Shown here in pieces: positions 1 through 6,000 of a stretch of 7,246 nt of DNA. The notes below the pieces were generated by a model. It did no database searches. It was not told the DNA's origin and worked only from the letters and a program-made list of their open reading frames with translations. Each line of letters opens with the position of its first letter. Within the stretch, counting starts at the first letter, position 1. Position numbers and translations under genes: made by a program. The stretch spans positions 1-7,246 of the forward strand of contig JAIRXV010000384.1 in assembly GCA_031268115.1 (NCBI GenBank), written 5' to 3'. The stretch is from Bifidobacteriaceae bacterium (GTDB lineage Bacteria; Actinomycetota; Actinomycetes; Actinomycetales; WQXJ01).

Positions 1-1
1 C

Positions 2-49
2 GCTGCCGCTGTGGCCCGAGACCTGCGCAAGGGTCACCCGAGCGCTTGA
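2..49 (+). CDS. Probable 3' end of an upstream gene (partial, unknown function)
   Basis: The frame entering from the left edge reads AAAVARDLRKGHPSA and ends at a TGA at 47-49. Its composition, alternating small and charged residues with mostly G/C third positions, looks like a real high-GC protein terminus. The stop lies in the loop of a stem-loop at 33-61 and inside the first copy of a 35-bp direct repeat. Fifteen residues are too few to name a family, so no function is proposed. The other forward frames also stay open here, one of them to 290, but they run through the two repeat copies in different phases and do not look coding. The same orientation as the GH1 gene would allow a role in the same pathway, for example transport, but nothing in the sequence shows this. 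Confidence 0.35.
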   Translation, partial: AAAVARDLRKGHPSA

Positions 50-61
50 TCCTCGGGTGGC
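33..61 (+). terminator. Stem-loop over the upstream stop codon, possible terminator
   Basis: Positions 33-42 pair with 52-61 through ten base pairs, one of them a T-G wobble. The core CACCCGAG/CTCGGGTG is perfect, and the loop of nine bases (43-51) contains the presumed TGA stop. No T-run follows, which is common for terminators in high-GC actinobacteria. The right arm belongs to the 35-bp direct repeat, but the second repeat copy lacks a matching left arm, so the hairpin is specific to this copy. It could end transcription of the upstream gene or simply be chance pairing in GC-rich DNA. Confidence 0.35.
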
Positions 62-76
62 GGATTTGCCTGCGTG
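42..76 (+). repeat. 35-bp direct repeat, copy 1
   Basis: This stretch recurs at 116-150 with one difference (C at 51, T at 125). It begins GCGCTTGAT and ends TTTGCCTGCGTG. The period is 74 bp, leaving 39 bp of unrelated sequence between copies. Because 74 is not a multiple of three, the copies cannot be repeats within one protein frame. No transposase, terminal inverted repeats or target-site duplication is visible. It is either a local duplication or two members of an intergenic repeat family. Confidence 0.85.
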
Positions 77-115
77 GTCGCGTTCCGGGCCCGCATTGGC
101 ACGGATGACGCCCTG

Positions 116-150
116 GCGCTTGATTCTCGGGTGGCGGATTTGCCTGCGTG
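116..150 (+). repeat. 35-bp direct repeat, copy 2
   Basis: This is the second copy of the repeat at 42-76, matching at 34 of 35 positions. The flanks of the two copies diverge at once on the right (GTCGCG after copy 1, CGCGGC after copy 2) and largely on the left. The homology is therefore confined to a sharply bounded 35-bp unit. No third copy follows one period further on, around 190-224. Confidence 0.85.
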
Positions 151-318
151 CGCGGCCTCGCGGCGGCGGTGCGCGCGCCGGCCCTGCCCGCTGGTGTTGC
201 CCGAAGGTCCGCCCGATCTGGTCCCCACTCAGTCTTCACGGGTCTTCCACGCAGATAAGGCCCCGATTTCGGTCGCCTGGGATGGGGTGAGGCCGGCGCG
301 AGCACTAGGCTTATCCAT

Positions 319-334
319 GGCCTAACGCTGGGCC
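319..334. promoter_or_regulatory. Candidate LacI-family operator upstream of the GH1 gene
   Basis: The sequence GGCCTAACGCTGGGCC matches its own reverse complement at 12 of 16 positions and is centred on a CG step within AACGCT. LacI-family operators are typically imperfect palindromes with a central CG, often of the form ANCGNT. The site lies 29 bases before the GH1 start codon, and the operon it precedes ends in a LacI-type gene, so autoregulation is the natural guess. An overlapping inverted repeat at 306-324 (TAGGC, nine bases, GCCTA) is an alternative site. It does not resemble the TGGGAGCGCTCCCA site known for the actinobacterial cellobiose regulator CebR. Confidence 0.35.
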
Positions 335-363
335 GCACCCTCCTGGCAACGAATCGAGGATCC

Positions 364-1779
364 ATGGCGCCACCTCTGCCCGCTGGCTTTCCGCCCGCCT
401 TCACGTGGGGCGCGGCCACCGCTTCCTACCAGATTGAGGGTGCTTGGCGCGATGACGGCCGCGGCCTGTCCATTTGGGACACCTTTTCCCACGAACCGGG
501 GAACGTGGCAGGCGGGGACACTGGCGACGTGGCGTGCGATCACTATCACCGCAGCGCCCAGGACGTGGCGCTGTTCGGTGAGATGGGGCTCGGGGCCTAC
601 CGGTTCTCTGTGGCGTGGCCGCGGATTCAGCCGACGGGCGCGGGCCAGCCTAACGCGAAGGGTTTGGACTTCTACTCGCGTCTGGTGGACAACCTGTTGG
701 CGGCTGGGATTGCGCCGGTTCTGACCCTTTATCACTGGGACTTGCCGCAAGCATTGCAGGATGTGGGCGGCTGGACATCGCGTGAGACGGCCCTGCGGTT
801 TGGCGACTATGCGGAGATCGTTGCGGCTGCTTTGGGCGACAGGGTGCATACGTGGACCACTTTGAACGAGCCTTGGTGTTCTTCCTTCCTTTCGTACGCT
901 TCGGGAATTCACGCCCCTGGCCTGCACGATGACGCTGCCGCCTTGGCCGCGGCCCATCACCTTAACTTTGCGCACGGCTTGGGGGCGCAGGCCGTCCGGT
1001 CCGTCTTGGATGAGAGAGCTCGCGTGTCGGTGACGCTGAACGTGCATGCGATCCGTGCGGCATCTTCCAGCGAGGCGGACCTGGACGCGAAGCGGCAGAT
1101 CGACGCAGTGGGCAACGAGATATTCATCGGCCCGATGTTAGAGGGCTCCTATCCGGAGGATCTCTTGTCCGATACGGCGGCCATCAGCGACTGGGCGTTT
1201 GTGCGCCCGGGCGATTTGATAGACGCGCAACAGCCGATTGAGGCTCTCGGGGTGAACTACTATTCGACGTCCACTGTGCGCCGCCTACCCAAAGGACAAG
1301 TAGCCACGGGATCTGGAGGGCACGGGTCCACTGGCTATTCGCCGTGGGTCGGTGCCGGCTCGGTGGAATTCCTGCCGCCCACTGGGCCCCTAACGGCGAT
1401 GGGCTGGAACATCGAACCGGAGGCGTTGACCACCCTGCTGACCGACTTGCATCGGCGCTTCCCCGACCTAGAGTTGATGGTTACAGAGAATGGGGCGGCC
1501 TTCGAAGACGAGGTAGGCCCTTCAGGGGTTAGCGATCCGCGCCGCATCGACTACCTGGATCGGCACATTGGGGCGGTTGGGGCCGCCATTGAAGCTGGAG
1601 TTCCGGTCACCGCCTACTTCGTCTGGTCCGCGATGGACAATTTCGAGTGGGCGTACGGCTACGCCAAACGGTTTGGTCTCATATACGTCGATTATGCGAC
1701 TCAGGAACGGGTTTGGAAAGACTCGGCCCGTTGGTATCGCGATCTCATTGCGGCCCATGGGGAGCATCGTGGCCAGTGA
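364..1779 (+). CDS. GH1 family beta-glucosidase
   Basis: This 471-residue protein is a retaining glycoside hydrolase of family 1. Such enzymes release glucose from the non-reducing ends of beta-glucosides such as cellobiose and short cello-oligosaccharides. The N-terminal GH1 signature is present (FTWGAATASYQIEG, 13-26). The acid/base is Glu169 in TLNEP (166-170) and the nucleophile is Glu375 in VTENG (373-377). Sugar-binding residues of the -1 subsite are visible: Gln23, His124, Asn168, the NYY motif at 298-300, Trp421, and Glu428-Trp429 in NFEW. Length is normal for the family. There is no signal peptide, so it should act in the cytoplasm on imported sugars. The ATG at 364 directly precedes the conserved N-terminus and follows GAGGA at 356-360, only three bases away. 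The gene overlaps the following LacI-type gene. Specificity (glucoside, galactoside or fucoside) cannot be decided from sequence; beta-glucosidase is the most likely. Confidence 0.96.
   Translation: MAPPLPAGFPPAFTWGAATASYQIEGAWRDDGRGLSIWDTFSHEPGNVAGGDTGDVACDHYHRSAQDVALFGEMGLGAYRFSVAWPRIQPTGAGQPNAKGLDFYSRLVDNLLAAGIAPVLTLYHWDLPQALQDVGGWTSRETALRFGDYAEIVAAALGDRVHTWTTLNEPWCSSFLSYASGIHAPGLHDDAAALAAAHHLNFAHGLGAQAVRSVLDERARVSVTLNVHAIRAASSSEADLDAKRQIDAVGNEIFIGPMLEGSYPEDLLSDTAAISDWAFVRPGDLIDAQQPIEALGVNYYSTSTVRRLPKGQVATGSGGHGSTGYSPWVGAGSVEFLPPTGPLTAMGWNIEPEALTTLLTDLHRRFPDLELMVTENGAAFEDEVGPSGVSDPRRIDYLDRHIGAVGAAIEAGVPVTAYFVWSAMDNFEWAYGYAKRFGLIYVDYATQERVWKDSARWYRDLIAAHGEHRGQ
1759..1764 (+). promoter_or_regulatory. 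Ribosome binding site deciding the GTG start of the regulator
   Basis: GGGGAG lies inside the last codons of the GH1 gene, four bases before the GTG at 1769. The alternative ATG at 1757 has only CTCATTGCGGCCC before it and no purine-rich site. The purine run therefore favours GTG 1769, giving an 11-bp overlap with the GH1 gene and probable translational coupling. The spacing is slightly short, so the ATG is not excluded. Confidence 0.55.
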
Positions 1780-2797
1780 CCTATCGACTTCGGTGCGGCC
1801 CACACTAGACGAGGTTGCCCGGGCCGCAGGTGTGTCCCGCGCCACTGCGTCCCGGGCAATCAACGGATCGGGTCCGGTTTCTCAGCGGGCGGGCGAGGCC
1901 GTCGACCGGGCCGTGCGTCAGCTCGCCTTCATACCTAACCGGGCAGCCCAGACGCTGGCCAGCCGTCGGACCGATGCAATCACGTTGGTCATGCCCGAGC
2001 CCAATTCGCTGCTTTTCGCGGATCCTTTTATCGCCGCCACCATTCAGGGTGTATCGACGGCGCTGGCTGAGTCTCGGTATTCTTTGCTGCTGCTCATGGC
2101 CCGTCCGGGCGGACCTGACGAAAAGGCCTTGGAGTTCTTGCACCGCGGTCACGTGGATGGCGCCATCGTCGTGTCACATCACCGTGGCGATCAGATCGAA
2201 GAGACATTGCTCGCGGGCGAGGTGCCGGCCGTGCTGATCGGCCGACCGTGGCGCACCCAGGGCGAATCGCTGCCCTGGGTCGATGTAGACAACACCCGCG
2301 GCGGTTACCTTGCCACTCGGCGTTTGATCGCCTTGGGCCGGCGTCATATCGCTTGCATTGCTGGACCGGACGACATGCGCGTGGTAGCCGACCGTTGCGC
2401 GGGTTGGCGGCAGGCTTTACGGGAGGCCGGTCTTGAACCGGGACCGTTGACTCACGGGTCGTTCACTATGGATGTGGGAGTTCAGTCCACCATTCGGGCT
2501 TTCGATCTCGATCCCGCGGTGGACGGTATTTTCGCCCAGTCGGACCAGCTTGCCGCGGGTGCGATCCGGGTGCTGGGCGAAGGAGGCAAACACGTCCCGG
2601 GCGATGTCGCTGTGGTCGGATTCGACGATTCCGGCGTGGCCCTGTCGACGGTACCGCAGCTGACAACGGTGACTAATCCGGCCGTTGAGATGGCTCACCG
2701 GGCCGCCGCGCTCCTTCTGGCTCAGCTCGCTGGCGAGCCCGCCGATCCGGCCCCCGAGCTTATAGCCCCAAGGTTGATTGTGCGTGAATCGGCGTAA
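1769..2797 (+). CDS. LacI/GalR-family transcriptional regulator
   Basis: This 342-residue protein is a sugar-responsive DNA-binding regulator. Residues 12-33 (TLDEVARAAGVSRATASRAING) are the classic LacI helix-turn-helix. The hinge helix follows at about 57-68 (NRAAQTLASRRT). Residues from about 70 to the end form the periplasmic-binding-protein-like effector domain, with hallmark segments VDVDNTRGGYLATRRL (171-186), DGIFAQSDQLAAGAIRVL (252-269), PGDVAVVGFDDS (277-288) and a LIVRES end. The length is normal and the domain set complete. GTG 1769 is preferred over ATG 1757 because of its ribosome binding site; both give the same domains. The reading frame stays open further back inside the GH1 gene, but that extension has no family similarity. 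Co-transcription with GH1 suggests that it controls this operon in response to a beta-glucoside, like CebR, and perhaps the neighbouring GH74 gene. The effector is not deducible. Confidence 0.95.
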   Translation: MASDLSTSVRPTLDEVARAAGVSRATASRAINGSGPVSQRAGEAVDRAVRQLAFIPNRAAQTLASRRTDAITLVMPEPNSLLFADPFIAATIQGVSTALAESRYSLLLLMARPGGPDEKALEFLHRGHVDGAIVVSHHRGDQIEETLLAGEVPAVLIGRPWRTQGESLPWVDVDNTRGGYLATRRLIALGRRHIACIAGPDDMRVVADRCAGWRQALREAGLEPGPLTHGSFTMDVGVQSTIRAFDLDPAVDGIFAQSDQLAAGAIRVLGEGGKHVPGDVAVVGFDDSGVALSTVPQLTTVTNPAVEMAHRAAALLLAQLAGEPADPAPELIAPRLIVRESA

Positions 2798-2921
2798 GGC
2801 CATAGCGCTCCTGCCGTGCGGCGGTCGTATTTGTCGGGGCCGCGCTCAATGGCGTTGCCCGAGTCTGGGCGTGAACCCATAGGTGTTCGATTCTGGGCGT
2901 GGGCGTTACCCGCCAGACGTG
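2798..2921. other. Intergenic stretch after the regulator, with two copies of a 14-bp motif
   Basis: No gene is visible between the regulator's stop and the large hairpin. The motif CGAGTCTGGGCGTG at 2860-2873 recurs as CGATTCTGGGCGTG at 2888-2901, one mismatch, period 28. The second copy continues as GGCGTTACCCGCC. It loosely resembles the GATTCTCGGGTGGCGGATTTGCC core of the 35-bp repeats upstream of the operon when small gaps are allowed. Whether the two sets are related is uncertain. Confidence 0.5.
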
Positions 2922-2969
2922 CCAAGGGACGATGACGGACCTTCGGGTAGGTCCGTCATCGTCCCTTGG
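2922..2969. terminator. Strong bidirectional hairpin between convergent genes
   Basis: Positions 2922-2942 pair perfectly with 2949-2969: 21 base pairs without a mismatch around the six-base loop TCGGGT. The left arm starts CCAAGGGACG and the right arm ends CGTCCCTTGG. It lies 124 bases after the stop of the LacI-type gene and nine bases beyond the stop of the minus-strand GH74 gene, so it is placed to stop transcription from both sides. Neither strand has a T-run after the stem. Terminators without a U-tract are frequent in high-GC actinobacteria, and such a stem would also protect 3' ends. Confidence 0.88.
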
Positions 2970-2973
2970 GGTA

Positions 2974-3003
2974 ACTCGCTACTTGACAGTGAGGGTAGCG
3001 AGT
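2974..3003 (-). terminator. Second hairpin spanning the GH74 stop codon
   Basis: ACTCGCTAC (2974-2982) and GTAGCGAGT (2995-3003) are perfect inverted repeats of nine bases separated by twelve. Read on the minus strand, the TAG stop of the GH74 gene (2979-2981) sits inside the 3' arm, and the large terminator hairpin follows four bases later. The two stem-loops stand in tandem at the transcript's 3' end. It may add to termination or mRNA stability; it could also be a by-product of local sequence. Confidence 0.5.
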
Positions 3004-6000
3004 GACTTTGTCTTGGTGTTGGCCACGATGTCGTTACCCGTGAACTTCACCTTGATCTTGTACTTACCGGCCGTTTGCTTGGGCAGGTTGACGGTGACAA
3101 CGCCCTTGTTGGAAGCAGTCAAAGTCTTCTTGACCACCTTGTTGCCAACTGTCACCCGAACAGTGCCAGTCGGGGTGGTGCCTGTGGCCTTGACTGTGAC
3201 CTTGAGCTTGGCTACCGCACCGGCGTTGACGGTCTTCTTGACCAGTTTCGCAGTCACCTTCGGGGTCGCCTTGACAACCTTGAGGGTGCCGATATCGAAT
3301 GTCGCGGCCGCGACCTTCTCGTCGCCATGGTAGACGGCAGTGAGCTTGTAGGTGCCAACTGGGAGCGGGGGCAGGCTAACTGTTGCTTTGCCGCCCGCCA
3401 GCGCGGCGACGATGGTCTGGCCGTTGGACAGGGCGATGTGGACCGCACCGGTCGGGACAACGCCTTGCGGGCCGGTAACCGTGATCGGGATCGCCGCGGC
3501 CGTGGTGGCAGTCACTACGGCCGTTGGGAGAGTCGCGGTCACCGTCGGCGCGGTCTTCGCTCCTGTGACATTTTCCCCGAACGGGTCCACCAACGGGGCA
3601 ACAACGTTGGCAACGACCTGGGATGACGCGGGAGCCACTCGGCTGTCGCCAAGGTAGGCGACGGGGAGCGTGTAGTCCCCGACCGGCATCGTCGGCAAGA
3701 TCACGCTGGCCGAACCGCCGCTCAGCGTGGCAGCGAGAAGCTGACCGGATGGCAGAATCACCTGGATTTGGCCCGTGGGGACGATGCCGGCACTCGCCGT
3801 GACGTTCACGGTCAAGGCTGTCGTCTCAGTGGGCAGCCGGCTCGCGGAGACCACGGCAGCGCTGGCTGTTCCAGCGACACGCGGGATGACCACGGGGGCA
3901 GAGACCTTGACAACGTTCACCGAACCCTTGGTTTGGCTGGCCTGAACCGTGATGGCCGCACCGACATCGGCGGCACCAACGGCGTAGGAAGCACCGGTCA
4001 CGCCAGTGGCCTGGCCGTTGCGGAACCACGTAAAGCTCGGGGCCCAACCGGCCGGCACTGTGGCGGACAGAGTGGCGCCCAACCCGGCGGTTCCGCCCAC
4101 TACCGGAACGAGTCCATCGACGTTGACCACTTCGATATCGACCGGTGCGGAGGAGGCCGTGTGGGTGCCTGTCGCGTCAGTCCACGTGTATGAGGCCGTC
4201 ACCTGATACGTGTAGGACGCCAACGGCGTGAACTCGGCGCTGTTTCCGATTTCGACTCCCTTAATAGCGGCCGTGAACTGGACATCGGCGGTGACATCGC
4301 CGATCTCGTCGCCAAATGGACCGTACAAAGTGGCCGCGAAGTCAACCGGCGCTCCGGCCCGCACGGTGGATGACGTTGGGACCACTTTGACCTGGTTCCC
4401 GGCGTCCGCCGTGCCTTCGTTGACGGCCCAACTGATATCCGCCACGCGGGTGCCGCGGGTTCCGGTGCCGAGGTAAACCCGCCCGAAGACCCGGCTGTCG
4501 CCGGAGATGGCCCGAAGGTCGCCGTACTGGTGGGCGTCGTCGTTGATGCGTTTCCACGTCGCACCGCCATCGAGTGAGCGATACACGCCGTAATGGGCGG
4601 GTGCCGCCGACCAAGGCGTGTTGTCCGCGATTAGCCCCGCCGCGTAGAGCGCCGGAATGGTGTTGGTGCCAACGCCGATGCCGATCCCAACCTGCTGGAA
4701 ATCGCCATCTGCGAGCTTGGTGGAAATCCAGTCCGTGCCATTGAAGGCCAGCTTGATCAAACCGGCCGCCGCTTGGTGTGGCGCCAAATAGATGCTTTGG
4801 GTATGGAACGGATCGATCTGAATCTTGTTGCCGCCCTGGGAGTGCCCACTGGTGGCCCAGTTGACCGATGGGACGGCAGCACCTGTCAGCGGGACGCGAA
4901 CGAAGTTTTCGCCGCGATCCGTCGATACGAACAGGGGGCTGGCGTTGTTTGCCTGGAACGCATACATGACGTTCGGGTCGACCTTGTCCGAGAGGATCTT
5001 GAAGTTGCCCGACGTGACGGCTGAGGCGTCGGCATTGAAGAAGTTGATCTTGGTCCAGCCCGTGCGGTCGCCGTAATCCGGCGTACCATCCGGGTTACGG
5101 CGTTCGATGCGCCGGACCTCAGATTCCGCAATAGTGCGGCCCTGATGCGATCCAACTACTGCGGCATCCGGCCCTGCCGAGATGTCAGCCCAATAGGCGT
5201 TGGCCGCTCCTTGGCCGCCAACGGTCCAAAGCACGCGCGAGGCGTCGGCGTTGACCGAGATCCAGCCGGCGTTGCCGTTGGCGCATGTTACGTTGCCGCC
5301 CCCACCCGTGTATCCAGCGGGAATGGCGAGCGGCGTGGCGCTCTTGCCTTCGTCGAAGGAGATGGCTCCCGCCGAGCAGTTGGTGTTTTGGTAGTTGCCC
5401 GATGGGGTGAACACGAACACGTTTTGGTTGAGGCCCGCGTAGTCCATGTTTTGGGTGTTCATCCACCGTTCGAGGTATGGCTGATCGGCTGTCTTGTATT
5501 TCAGGTACCAACCGGTGCCGAGACCCGCCGTGGCGGGATCGGGGTCTACCCGAACGCCGGCCACGTCGAAGGCCTGAGTTGGATCCGATGCGCTTGGAAC
5601 CAGGTCGGGCCGGTAGGTGGGATCGCCGTTAGCGTCGAAAGGCGGATCGTCGTACATTTGCCGGGCCGCGATCGATTCGCGGTTGACCAACGAGTTGTCG
5701 GGGGAGATCGAGTAGTCCTTGGCCCAAGACATCGAACCCCAGTCGGCGTAGGTCGCGTACAGGTAATCCTTGGTTTGGGACGGCGAGTACAAGTTCCACA
5801 TGACTGTCTCTTCCAGGCCGTCGTCCCAGAAGCCCCATGTGGGCTGGTTGGTGCCTGTCACCGGCTCCTGGGCCTTGGTCAAGTCCCTGGCCCACCAGAA
5901 CCCGGCACCGGTGGTGAACAGTGCCGAATTGGTGTTGAAGGGGTCCATCTGCAGATCGAACGCCCAGTGGACGGCTGCGCCCCAACCGTTGTCCTTATCG

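Larger units (their letters stand above)
50..363. other. Non-coding intergenic region upstream of the GH1 gene
   Basis: About 310 bases separate the presumed upstream stop from the GH1 start. The left part holds the 35-bp direct repeats. Positions 151-300 are GC-rich, with runs of GCG and CGG, and show no convincing gene. Frames that stay open here lack a plausible ribosome binding site or protein-like composition. The last 60 bases hold the likely control region of the GH1-lacI operon: a weak TANNNT-type -10 box (TAGGCT, 306-311) without a recognisable -35 box, overlapping palindromes at 306-324 and 319-334, and the ribosome binding site at 356-360. Confidence 0.6.

Noticed and set aside
42..150. 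The two 35-bp repeats with a 39-bp gap have the dimensions of a CRISPR repeat-spacer unit.
   Set aside because: Only two copies are visible, they differ by a base, the first overlaps a probable gene end, the expected next position (190-224) has no copy, and no cas gene is present. More copies to the left of the window would reopen the question.
57..325. Short open frames over the left intergenic region (57-290, 74-325, and 34-228 on the minus strand).
   Set aside because: They read the two repeat copies in different phases, are dominated by Arg, Ala, Gly and Pro, and have no convincing ribosome binding site; GC-rich DNA readily gives such frames.
322..1047. A 241-codon open frame on the minus strand opposite the GH1 gene.
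   Set aside because: It has the same antisense phase relationship to a well-supported GH1 gene and an arginine-rich, protein-unlike translation.
1568..1768. An N-terminal extension of the LacI-type protein starting within the GH1 gene.
   Set aside because: The extra residues show no family similarity, and the helix-turn-helix normally lies near the N-terminus, as it does with the start at 1769 or 1757.
2899..3626. Plus-strand open frames over the C-terminal part of the GH74 gene and the terminator.
   Set aside because: They run through the perfect terminator hairpin or lie opposite well-formed Ig-like modules encoded on the minus strand.
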